From the NCBI GenBank assembly GCA_944393255.1, contig CALXZP010000003.1, positions 1 to 43,760 of the forward strand: DNA of 43,760 nt. Direction: 5' to 3'. Below the pieces are notes generated by a model. It was not told the DNA's origin, did no database searches, and saw only the letters and a list, made by a program, of their open reading frames with translations. This DNA comes from an uncultured Clostridia bacterium. GTDB taxonomy: Bacteria > Bacillota > Clostridia > UBA1381. The position numbers and the translations under genes were made by a program. Shown in pieces: positions 30,971-39,250 of the stretch (positions within the stretch are counted from its first letter, which is position 1; every line of letters starts with the position of its first letter).

Positions 30971-32566
30971 ATGAAAAGAAAATCATTGATAGCAGCGCTG
31001 ACAGCATTGTCTCTTATCGGAACCGGTATACTTACCGGCTGCGGCGAAAAGGATACGGATACAAACCGTACCGCATCGACCGAGCAGAAGTACGGAGACA
31101 CATATCCTATAGAAGCTTCTACCACACTCACATACTGGGTCGATTTCCCCAACCAGAGCACGACGGGCGTTACGAATTTTGCCGATCTGCCTTTCTATAA
31201 GGCGGTAAAGGAGAACACCGGCATAGACGTTAAGTTCACGCATCCGTCGAGTGCGGAGCAGAACAATATGATGCTTGCGTCGGGCGAGTATCCGGACATA
31301 ATGGAGGTTGATTTCTACAATCACCCCGGCGGCCCCAACAAGGCTATCTCGGACGGATACATAATCGCGCTCAACGATTATATGCAGTACGCGCCTAACC
31401 TGCGCAAATACTTAGAGGAGCACCCAGAGGCCGACAAGATGTGCAAGACTGACGACGGCACGTATTATGCGTTCCCGTTCATAAGGGGCGATAAGTCGCT
31501 GATAGTATTCTGCGGACCTATGCTCAGGCAGGACTGGCTCGACGAGCTTAATCTTGAAGTGCCGACGACCCTGGACGAATGGCATACGGTGCTTACGGCG
31601 TTCAAGAACGAGAAGGGCGCGGACGCGCCGCTGAGCTTCCTTGTGGATACGCTCAAATCGTCAACAACGTTTGCGGGCGCGTTCGGTGTGCGCAGCGGTC
31701 TTTACGTAGAGGACGGAGTTGTCAAATACGGCGAGGCGGAGCCGGGCTATAAGGACTTTATAGCGACTATGCGCCAGTGGTACAGCGAGGGTCTCATAGA
31801 CAAGAACGTGGCTACTCTCGATTCAAAGATACTTGATTCAAACGTGCTTGACGGAAAGACCGGAGCAATGATAGGCAACGTAGGCGGCAGCATGGGCAAA
31901 TGGACGGAGGCTATGAAGTCGATAGATCCCGAATTCAAGCTTGTTGCAGCTCCGTATCCTTCGCTCAATAAGGGCGAAAGAGTCAAGTTCGGACAGTATG
32001 ACAACATGGTACAGTCGTACGGCTCGGCTTCGATAAGCTCGGACTGTCAGGACGTAGAGCTGGCTATGAGATATCTTGACTACGGCTACAGCGAGGAAGG
32101 ACACATGCTCTTTAACTTCGGCGAAGAGGGCGTGAGCTACAACATGGTAGACGGATATCCGCAGTATACGGATCTTATAATGAACAATCCGGAAGGCAAG
32201 TCATTTACGGAAGCGCTCGGCATATACTGCCGTCCAAACGGCGCGGGCCCGTTCGTTCAGGACCCGAGATATATGGAGCAGAGCGCAAGCCTGCCCGAGC
32301 AGCAGGACGCGCTTCAGGTATGGTCGGATAACGACGCCGAGCAGACCCAGCTTCCGAGGATAATCCTCACAGAGGAAGAAAGCGACAGAATCGCGCGTAT
32401 AAAGAGCGACCTTGACACATATACCTCCGAGGCGTTTATGAGCTTCATCCTCGGAACGATGTCGCTCGACGATTACGACGCATATCTGAACCAGCTCAAG
32501 ACCATAGGAGTTGACGAGTACGTACAGGTATATCAGGACGCTTATGAGAGATATCAGGAAAGATAA
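30971..32566 (+). CDS. Sugar-binding lipoprotein of an LplA-type ABC importer
   Basis: The 531-residue protein starts with a lipoprotein signal peptide ending in the lipobox LTGC (Cys24), so it is tethered to the outer face of the membrane. The length and pattern (YWVDFPNQ, a GEYPDIMEVD-like loop, LDEWHTVLTAFKN, AMIGNVGGSMGKW, LAMRYLDYGYSEEG) fit family 1 extracellular binding proteins of the LplA/YtcQ group, which carry complex oligosaccharides, often from pectin or other acidic polysaccharides. AAAAAGGAGGAAG precedes ATG 30971. It is the first gene of the importer operon; two permeases follow. The ligand is inferred to be the product of the lyase encoded downstream. Confidence 0.93.
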   Translation: MKRKSLIAALTALSLIGTGILTGCGEKDTDTNRTASTEQKYGDTYPIEASTTLTYWVDFPNQSTTGVTNFADLPFYKAVKENTGIDVKFTHPSSAEQNNMMLASGEYPDIMEVDFYNHPGGPNKAISDGYIIALNDYMQYAPNLRKYLEEHPEADKMCKTDDGTYYAFPFIRGDKSLIVFCGPMLRQDWLDELNLEVPTTLDEWHTVLTAFKNEKGADAPLSFLVDTLKSSTTFAGAFGVRSGLYVEDGVVKYGEAEPGYKDFIATMRQWYSEGLIDKNVATLDSKILDSNVLDGKTGAMIGNVGGSMGKWTEAMKSIDPEFKLVAAPYPSLNKGERVKFGQYDNMVQSYGSASISSDCQDVELAMRYLDYGYSEEGHMLFNFGEEGVSYNMVDGYPQYTDLIMNNPEGKSFTEALGIYCRPNGAGPFVQDPRYMEQSASLPEQQDALQVWSDNDAEQTQLPRIILTEEESDRIARIKSDLDTYTSEAFMSFILGTMSLDDYDAYLNQLKTIGVDEYVQVYQDAYERYQER

Positions 32567-32592
32567 ACATAAGTGAGGATGTGCGATAGACA

Positions 32593-33558
32593 ATGAAAGC
32601 AAAGAGAATGAGAGCATCCGCCGCAACGGCGGGTGCTCTTACAAAAAATACCCTGCGCAGCAGGCTGCGGAAGGATATCACAAGGAACTACGAGCTGTAC
32701 ATTCTGGCTATACCGGTAGTCCTGTATTATCTTTATTTCTGCTACAAGCCCATGCTGGGCATATATATGGCGTTTACGGACTATACCGCAAAGGGCGGGA
32801 TATTCGGAAGTCCGTTCGTAGGACTGAAGCATTTCAAAGACTTTTTCGGAAGCATGTATTTCGGACGGCTGCTGAAAAATACGCTCATAATCAGCGGCTC
32901 CTCCATATTATTCGGATTTCCGATGCCGATAATACTGGCGCTTCTTATAAACGAGGTGCGGAATAAGTATTTCCGCAAAACGGTACAGACTATCTCGTAC
33001 CTTCCGCACTTCATATCTATGGTAGTAATATGCAGTATGATAAAGACCTTTGTTTCGGATACGGGAGTTGTGGGAATGCTGGTAAACTCGATAACCGGCG
33101 GAGATTCAAGCCTGCTCAATAACCCGAGCTATTTCGTTCCTATCTACGTTATTTCGGAGATATGGCAGGAAGCGGGCTGGGGCTCGATCATATACCTTTC
33201 CGCACTCATGGGCGTAGATCAGCAGCTTTATGAGGCGGCTGAGATAGACGGAGCGGGAAGATGGAAGCAGACCCTGCATATAACTATTCCCGGCATAGCG
33301 CCGACCATAGTCGTGATGCTCATCATCAAGATGGGAAGCATTCTCGGTCTGGGCTATGAAAAGATCATATTGCTCTATAACGAGGCTATCTACAACACGT
33401 CGGACGTAATATCGACCTTTGTATACAGAAAAGGTCTTTTGGAGTTCGACTACAGCTATTCGACGGCGGTAGGCCTGTTCAATTCAGTTGTGAACATGAT
33501 ATTCCTCTTCGGTTCAAACTGGCTTAGCAAGAGATTCCAGGGCTCCGGGCTTTGGTAA
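32593..33558 (+). CDS. LplB-type sugar ABC permease
   Basis: The 321-residue inner-membrane protein has six helices after a charged N-terminal tail of about 30 residues. The ATPase-coupling EAA loop is visible as YEAAEIDGAGRWKQTLHITIPGIAPT near residue 216. The tail segment ITRNYELYILAIPVVLYYLYFCYKPMLG is typical of the LplB group. It pairs with the next permease. No ATPase gene is in the operon, so a shared MsmK/UgpC-type ATPase elsewhere in the genome must drive it, as is usual for this importer class. Confidence 0.93.
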   Translation: MKAKRMRASAATAGALTKNTLRSRLRKDITRNYELYILAIPVVLYYLYFCYKPMLGIYMAFTDYTAKGGIFGSPFVGLKHFKDFFGSMYFGRLLKNTLIISGSSILFGFPMPIILALLINEVRNKYFRKTVQTISYLPHFISMVVICSMIKTFVSDTGVVGMLVNSITGGDSSLLNNPSYFVPIYVISEIWQEAGWGSIIYLSALMGVDQQLYEAAEIDGAGRWKQTLHITIPGIAPTIVVMLIIKMGSILGLGYEKIILLYNEAIYNTSDVISTFVYRKGLLEFDYSYSTAVGLFNSVVNMIFLFGSNWLSKRFQGSGLW

Positions 33559-33576
33559 CGAAGGGGGAAGTGAGCA

Positions 33577-34461
33577 ATGATGCATATAAAGAGATCAAGA
33601 GGAGAAATATTATTCAATATCATAAATTACATAGTCCTCACGATAGTTATGGTCGTGTGCCTGTATCCTATATGGCACGTGCTCATGGCTTCGATAAGCG
33701 ACAATGTTGAGATAATGCGGTATCAGGGCATACTCGTCTGGCCCAAGGGCTTCGATCTGGGCGCTTACGGCGTTGTTATGCAGAACCCGGCGATAGTGAG
33801 CGGCTATATAAACACATTATTCGTAGTCATAGTCGGCAGCGCGCTGAACATAATAATGACATCGCTTGCGGCGTATGTGCTCTCAAGGAAAAACTTCATT
33901 ATGGGCAAGCCGCTCATGGTCATGATAGTCATAACCATGTATTTCGGAGGCGGACTTATCCCGTTCTATTTCACGGTAAGAGACGCCGGGCTTGACGGAA
34001 GCCTCTGGGCGCTCATAGTGCCGAGAGTTATAAACACGTTCTACCTAATAATCCTGAGGACGGCGTTCATGTCCATACCGGACAGCCTTGAGGAAGCGGC
34101 GAGAGTGGACGGAGCCAGCCATATAAGGATACTGTTCAACGTCGTGCTCCCGCTCTCGATGCCTACGATAGCGGTGCTCATACTCTACTACGGCGTAGGA
34201 CATTGGAACGAATGGTTCGACGCGATGATATTCCTGCGCACCGACAGGGACAAATATCCGTTGCAGCTGATACTCAGGGAGATACTGCTGCAAAACACGA
34301 TGGCGGACAGTACGGTAATAAATACCGACAACAGACCGGACATAGGCGAAACGGTCAAATACGCACTTATAATCGTATCAACGATACCGATACTGTGCGT
34401 GTATCCTTTCCTGCAGAAATATTTTGTAAAGGGCGTTATGGTAGGCTCTGTAAAGGAATAA
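33577..34461 (+). CDS. LplC-type sugar ABC permease
   Basis: The 294-residue permease has six helices and the EAA loop LEEAARVDGASHIRILFNVVLPLSMPT near residue 168. The N-terminus (IINYIVLTIVMVVCLYPIWHVLMASIS) and the end (PFLQKYFVKGVMVGSVKE) are hallmarks of the CUT1 second-permease group. A good ribosome binding site (GAAGGGGGAAG) precedes the ATG, 18 nt after the previous stop. Confidence 0.94.
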   Translation: MMHIKRSRGEILFNIINYIVLTIVMVVCLYPIWHVLMASISDNVEIMRYQGILVWPKGFDLGAYGVVMQNPAIVSGYINTLFVVIVGSALNIIMTSLAAYVLSRKNFIMGKPLMVMIVITMYFGGGLIPFYFTVRDAGLDGSLWALIVPRVINTFYLIILRTAFMSIPDSLEEAARVDGASHIRILFNVVLPLSMPTIAVLILYYGVGHWNEWFDAMIFLRTDRDKYPLQLILREILLQNTMADSTVINTDNRPDIGETVKYALIIVSTIPILCVYPFLQKYFVKGVMVGSVKE

Positions 34462-34470
34462 GAAAAAAAT

Positions 34471-34497
34471 TTCAGCCGGAATAAAGAGTCGGCTGAA
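34471..34497. promoter_or_regulatory. Intercistronic hairpin between importer and lyase genes
   Basis: TTCAGCCG (34471-34478) pairs with CGGCTGAA (34490-34497) across 11 nt. A run of seven A precedes it, so on the plus strand it is a processing or stabilising stem, while on the minus strand it would look like a terminator (stem then T-run). Confidence 0.5.
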
Positions 34498-34530
34498 CGA
34501 TCGGAATGGCGAAAGGATGTGAGTTTTTCT

Positions 34531-37500
34531 GTGAAGAAACTAAAGAGGATGATCTCCGCAGCGCTTGCGGCGGCGCTTTTAAGCACCGCTCCCGCGCTGG
34601 CTGACGGCAATAGCGGAGAAGAAGCTGTTCTGACCAGTCAGAATATACAGATGATAATGGTCGTGGGCAAGAACAAGGCGTACGTCAACGGTTCAGTCGG
34701 CAAGGTTGACGAGACGAACAAGGAAGCCATGCCGTTTATAAGGAACGGTATAGTCATGCTGCCCGTCCGCGGCACGGCGGAGGCGATGGGCGCAGAGGTC
34801 GGCTACGACGGCGCTACGGGCGAGATAACCGTTGACGGAAACGGACACTCGCTCCGGCTCATGACAAATTCGGACACAATGACGGCGGACGGCGTACCGG
34901 TTGTGATGGACGCGGCAGTAACGCTGTCGAACGGTTCGTCTATGGTTCCGGCGCTCGTATTTGTGGAGGCGCTCGGAGGGAAGGTGTTCTGGAACTCCGA
35001 CGGTATCATAGTCATAGGAAACACTGTGCTGAACCCCGACAATGAAAAGGAATTCATCTCGGCGCAGACCGCCGAGATAACCGGGGATATGTACTGGACG
35101 TACAATCACGCGACAGACTATATACCGCTTGCGGAGCAGCAGGCGCAGCTGAAGTTTGACGAGGTAACTCCCGAAATGGTAAAGCAGGCCATAGAGGAGA
35201 CCGGAACGATCGGCTCTCATGCTTCGCTGTTCGTGACGGAGGAGGATCTGGAGCGGATGAAGCAGTATCTTGAGGACGGCGATCCCGTTTTCAAGAAGCT
35301 GTACGATTATACCATCTCGTTTGCAAACAACGCGGTAGAATACGATATGCCGGATTACCATCTTGACGCGGCGGGGCTCAGGATAGAGGATATGCACAAT
35401 TTTGAGGTGAACTCCATTCCTGCCTGTGCGCTTGCATACAGGCTGACCGGCGAAAAGAAGTATCTTGACAGGGTCAAGGGCGTCCTTGCGGCCGTAGCTA
35501 CCTTTGAGGATTGGGGCGCGCCGAGGCATTTCCTTGACGCGGGCGTAGGCACCTCGTATATCGCCATCGCATACGACCTCGTATACGACCAGATGTCGAA
35601 GTCGGAGCGCGAGGATATAGAGACGGCGATAATGGAAAAGACGCTGATGCCCGGTCTTGACGGCATGAACACCGACGCTTTCTGGACTACACAGGGACAG
35701 AACTGGAACGGCATCTGCCACACCGGCATAAGGCTCGGCGCGTACATATGCTATGAGCGCGATCCGGAGCTGTGCGCAGAGATCATTGCCAAAACGCTCA
35801 ATCATGAGACGGAGTACATAAGGGCGTTCGAGCCGATGGGACAAACGGAGGAGGGTCTTTCGTACTTTGAATACGGCGTATCCTTCATAGAGCTTTCGTT
35901 TGAGGCGGATGAAAATATAATGGGCACGGATTTCGGACTGAGCGACACAAACGGTCTGAGAAACGCCGGCTGGTTCCCGCTCCGAACGAGCGGCACCATG
36001 GCGGGCATATCGCTGGGCGACGGCGACCTGCTCACGAGCGTACCCGTGCCGAGACTCTGGCTTGCATGGCACTATGACGATACAGGACTTGGCAAGATAA
36101 TATTTGAAAGGTATGAGACCCAAACGTCGTTCGACTGGCGTTTGCTCGCGTACTATGACAAGGAGTTTTACGACCGCTGCATGACTTCCGAGGAAACGGG
36201 AATGACGCAGCTTGATAATCAGATCCCGGCTCTGGATCTCATATCGTTCAGGAACAAATGGAGCAATAACGGCAACTTTATATCGATCCACGCCGCTTCA
36301 AACGCCGCCTCGCACGGTCATCTTGACGCGGGGCAGGTGGACATACAGGCGAACGGAGTTCAGTGGGTCATGGGAAGTCTCGGAAAGGACGATTATAACT
36401 ACCCGGGATACTTCGATGCTACCCGTCCCGATTATAACGACGCGAAGGGCGAGCAGACCGTCGCGGGCAGAAACCATTTCTACAGGCTCCGCGCCGAGGG
36501 CAAGACTGCGGTCGTTGTTCAGGGGGACGGAACTCCCGATATACGGCCGGATCAGGATCCGAATGGACTGCCGGTGATAGAAACTATAGTTTCAAAGCCA
36601 AAGGGTGCATATACCATAGTCGATCTCACCGATTGCTATAACAGGGACGTGCAGAGCTACAAGCGCGGCATAATGATGTCGCAGGATCGACAGCTCATGA
36701 CGATACAGGACGAGATAACTACCAAGAGCATAGATTCTACGATATGGTGGCTGATGAACACCCCGGCGGAGATAGAGATATCCGAGGACGGAAAGACGGT
36801 GCTGCTGACGTACCAGTCCAAGCAGATGTGGGTGAAGCTTTCAAGCCCGTCCGAGGCGGTGTTCAAGGAGATAGAGCCTACGTATCTGCCGGGCGAGTCG
36901 TTCCCGCTTTCAACGAATACTGTAAATACGACGAACAAGCTCGCCATAGAGCTGCCAAAAACGCAGAAGACAACGATAACGGTCAATTTCGTACCGCTTG
37001 CCATAGGCGAGAGCGCTCCGCCGTTTGAGGTGCCGAGATCGCGGCCTATGGAAAAATGGACTATAGAGGGCGGTTCGCTCGTGGAGCAGACCAAGCCGCT
37101 GCTTTCAAATCTTACGATAGACGGCGTAACGCCCGATAATTTCGCGGGTGAGGAATATACGTATACATATCTTTCGCCGCTGCCGCTCGACAGCGATACG
37201 GAGCCTGTTATAGAGGGTACGGCGAACGATGCGGACGTGACATACTCAAAGGACGGCAACGTTACAACGATAACCGTATCCGATAAGGCCGATGCGAACA
37301 ACTATACCAAATATATAGTAACGGTCAAGAAAATGGGCGCTCCGTCCAAGGCTCGGCAGCTTTCGATACGAAAAGCCGAGGCAAGCGCGATCCCGGAGGC
37401 GAACCATCTTCCGGAATACACTATAGACGGCAGTCTTGAGGCCGATTCGAGATGGTCGGCGCAGGGCGAGCAGTATCTGGATCTCGACCTGGGCGGCAGT

Positions 37501-37749
37501 TACGATATAAGCTATTTCGGCATGGCGGTGCTCAACGGTGATACCAGAAAAGAGATATTCGACGTACTCACCTCCGAGGACGGCGAGAACTGGAAGACGG
37601 TATACTCCGGCAAGTCCGGAGGCGAGACTGCCGACTTTGAATATTTCAAGCTTGAGGAGTCTAAGGGAAGATACGTAAGGCTGCTGGTGAAGGGCTGCGA
37701 AACTACCGAATGGAACAGCATCCTTGAGGTGCAGGTATTCGGGAACTGA
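34531..37749 (+). CDS. Secreted heparinase II/III-type polysaccharide lyase, multidomain
   Basis: The 1072-residue protein begins with a signal peptide (MKKLKRMISAALAAALLSTAPALA) from GTG 34531; the GTG at 34519 is too close to AAAGGA. Domains in order: a copper-amine-oxidase N-like beta domain (about 35-165, IVMLPVRGTAEAMGAEVGYD); an alpha-toroid lyase domain (about 200-560) with GQNWNGICHTGIRLGAYIC; the heparinase II/III beta-sandwich (about 580-840) with SHGHLDAGQVDIQANG and SLGKDDYNYPGYF; a cadherin-like Ig domain (about 860-950); and an F5/8-type discoidin/CBM32-like domain (about 955-1072). Such enzymes cleave uronic-acid glycans by beta-elimination. The true substrate (glycosaminoglycan, alginate or other) cannot be told. 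No SLH domain is present. Confidence 0.88.
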   Translation: MKKLKRMISAALAAALLSTAPALADGNSGEEAVLTSQNIQMIMVVGKNKAYVNGSVGKVDETNKEAMPFIRNGIVMLPVRGTAEAMGAEVGYDGATGEITVDGNGHSLRLMTNSDTMTADGVPVVMDAAVTLSNGSSMVPALVFVEALGGKVFWNSDGIIVIGNTVLNPDNEKEFISAQTAEITGDMYWTYNHATDYIPLAEQQAQLKFDEVTPEMVKQAIEETGTIGSHASLFVTEEDLERMKQYLEDGDPVFKKLYDYTISFANNAVEYDMPDYHLDAAGLRIEDMHNFEVNSIPACALAYRLTGEKKYLDRVKGVLAAVATFEDWGAPRHFLDAGVGTSYIAIAYDLVYDQMSKSEREDIETAIMEKTLMPGLDGMNTDAFWTTQGQNWNGICHTGIRLGAYICYERDPELCAEIIAKTLNHETEYIRAFEPMGQTEEGLSYFEYGVSFIELSFEADENIMGTDFGLSDTNGLRNAGWFPLRTSGTMAGISLGDGDLLTSVPVPRLWLAWHYDDTGLGKIIFERYETQTSFDWRLLAYYDKEFYDRCMTSEETGMTQLDNQIPALDLISFRNKWSNNGNFISIHAASNAASHGHLDAGQVDIQANGVQWVMGSLGKDDYNYPGYFDATRPDYNDAKGEQTVAGRNHFYRLRAEGKTAVVVQGDGTPDIRPDQDPNGLPVIETIVSKPKGAYTIVDLTDCYNRDVQSYKRGIMMSQDRQLMTIQDEITTKSIDSTIWWLMNTPAEIEISEDGKTVLLTYQSKQMWVKLSSPSEAVFKEIEPTYLPGESFPLSTNTVNTTNKLAIELPKTQKTTITVNFVPLAIGESAPPFEVPRSRPMEKWTIEGGSLVEQTKPLLSNLTIDGVTPDNFAGEEYTYTYLSPLPLDSDTEPVIEGTANDADVTYSKDGNVTTITVSDKADANNYTKYIVTVKKMGAPSKARQLSIRKAEASAIPEANHLPEYTIDGSLEADSRWSAQGEQYLDLDLGGSYDISYFGMAVLNGDTRKEIFDVLTSEDGENWKTVYSGKSGGETADFEYFKLEESKGRYVRLLVKGCETTEWNSILEVQVFGN

Positions 37750-37791
37750 TAAAGGAAAAGATAATATAAACATTTTTGGGGGCTGTCCCCG

Positions 37792-37828
37792 CCGCCGTAA
37801 GCGCCGCAGAGTACGGCGCTTACGGCGG
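37792..37828 (+). promoter_or_regulatory. Very stable 15-bp hairpin after the lyase gene
   Basis: CCGCCGTAAGCGCCG (37792-37806) pairs perfectly with CGGCGCTTACGGCGG (37814-37828) across a 7-nt loop. No T-run follows; the next gene's ribosome binding site (GAAAGGAA) starts a few bases later. It probably sets mRNA stability or partial read-through between the lyase and the next gene. Confidence 0.6.
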
Positions 37829-37847
37829 ACTGAAAGGAATGGTTTTT

Positions 37848-39242
37848 ATGCGAAAATATATTGCAGCGGCGCTGGGCGCGGCCATGCTCATCACCGCCGT
37901 GCCCGCAGGCGCGGCGAACATCGAGTGTCTGACGATAGATGAGAATATCTCATACGCTTCGCCGAAGCTCAGCCAGGACGGGTATGAAATGAACTGTATA
38001 CTGACTGAAAATCAGACTATAGAGGTCGCGGACGATAAGCAGAGCTTCACTCTCACGAGCGGGAATTACTCGTTTTACAAGGTGCAGATACAAACTCTGA
38101 CCCCGGCATCATTTGCGGCGAGCGGACAGCAGCTCTGCACTGTGTTCGAGACCAAATTCACCGCTTCGCTGCGGGACGATACGGTCGAGGAATATATCCC
38201 GTCGTTCTCCTACGGCATGTACGTTACGGCCGGAGGGAGCAGCACCTTTGCGGGCGAGGGTGAATCGCAGAAGCGCAGGATGCCGGTCGATGGTACGGAA
38301 TACACGGTGAAGTATATAATAAATCCGGTGACCAAGCAGATACTTGAATACAGAAACGATGAGCTTATAACAACTACGGAGTTTGACGCGGTAGGTACGG
38401 GCGATATAACGCAGATAAGGTTTTATCCGAGACCGATACCCGGTACGAACGCCGACGGAGAATACCAGAAGGAAAATAACAAGACCGAGCTTGATTACGG
38501 CGCAGACGACGGAGTCGTACCGCTTATCACGCCTATAATATGGGATTTTGACTATATGAAGGTGTACCAGATACCGCCCTACGAGGTGGAGAGCTCTGAT
38601 CCCGAGGATGGCTCCGAGGGCGCGTCCGTGAGCGGACCTTACACCATGACGCTTGACCATAACATGGACATAGACACGGTAAACGACAGCTCCGTCCGGA
38701 TGACAAACGAGGTGAGCGGCGAGACGCTTGCTACAGTTCCGATGATGTTCGAGCCGAACGTCTGCACGGTCTATCCGGCGGGTCTTGTAGAATATTATAC
38801 AAAATACAGGCTCAGCTTCCTGCCCTCCGCGACTGACGAATACGGTTTTAGCAGCGAGACGGCGGGGATAAGCTTCACAACGGAAAAGAGACCGATAAAG
38901 GAAACCGTGGCGTATGCCGATGCGGCAGCTCCGGTAACGCTTAGCTGCGGCGAAACGCTTGCAGCCGGCGAGATCACGGGAACGATGCGGCTCGTAAGCG
39001 ATACGGCGGATAAAAAGGTCAGGATAATAGCGGCGCTCTACGATAAGAACGATACGGGCTATGTGTTCAGGGAGCAGGCGGAGAAGGAGCTGACGCTGGC
39101 GTCGGGCGAAACGTCCGCCGAGCTGCCGGCGGTAACGGTAACGGATGCGGAAGGACAGCTTATAAAGTATATGGTCTGGGATGAAACAGGCTATCCGCTT
39201 ACGGACGCGGTGGTCTGCGACAGTGCGCATATAGGTATATGA
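37848..39242 (+). CDS. Secreted protein with bacterial Ig-like domain
   Basis: The 464-residue protein starts at ATG 37848 after GAAAGGAA (the frame is open upstream through the hairpin, which is not coding). The signal peptide is MRKYIAAALGAAMLITAVPAGA. Residues about 40-240 form a beta-rich, lectin- or laminin-like domain I cannot name. Residues about 245-355 resemble the SbsA-type Ig-like domain (Big_5: SSDPEDGSEGASVSGPYTMTLDHNMD...YTKYRLSF). A further beta domain follows. There is no SLH domain and no catalytic motif. Its place between a lyase and SLH proteins suggests a glycan-binding or scaffold role, which is inference. Confidence 0.75.
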   Translation: MRKYIAAALGAAMLITAVPAGAANIECLTIDENISYASPKLSQDGYEMNCILTENQTIEVADDKQSFTLTSGNYSFYKVQIQTLTPASFAASGQQLCTVFETKFTASLRDDTVEEYIPSFSYGMYVTAGGSSTFAGEGESQKRRMPVDGTEYTVKYIINPVTKQILEYRNDELITTTEFDAVGTGDITQIRFYPRPIPGTNADGEYQKENNKTELDYGADDGVVPLITPIIWDFDYMKVYQIPPYEVESSDPEDGSEGASVSGPYTMTLDHNMDIDTVNDSSVRMTNEVSGETLATVPMMFEPNVCTVYPAGLVEYYTKYRLSFLPSATDEYGFSSETAGISFTTEKRPIKETVAYADAAAPVTLSCGETLAAGEITGTMRLVSDTADKKVRIIAALYDKNDTGYVFREQAEKELTLASGETSAELPAVTVTDAEGQLIKYMVWDETGYPLTDAVVCDSAHIGI

Positions 39243-39250
39243 GGTGGATC

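Noticed and set aside
34693..36291. 532-codon leftward open frame opposite the lyase
   Set aside because: Antisense shadow of the lyase coding sequence; no ribosome binding site and no domain.
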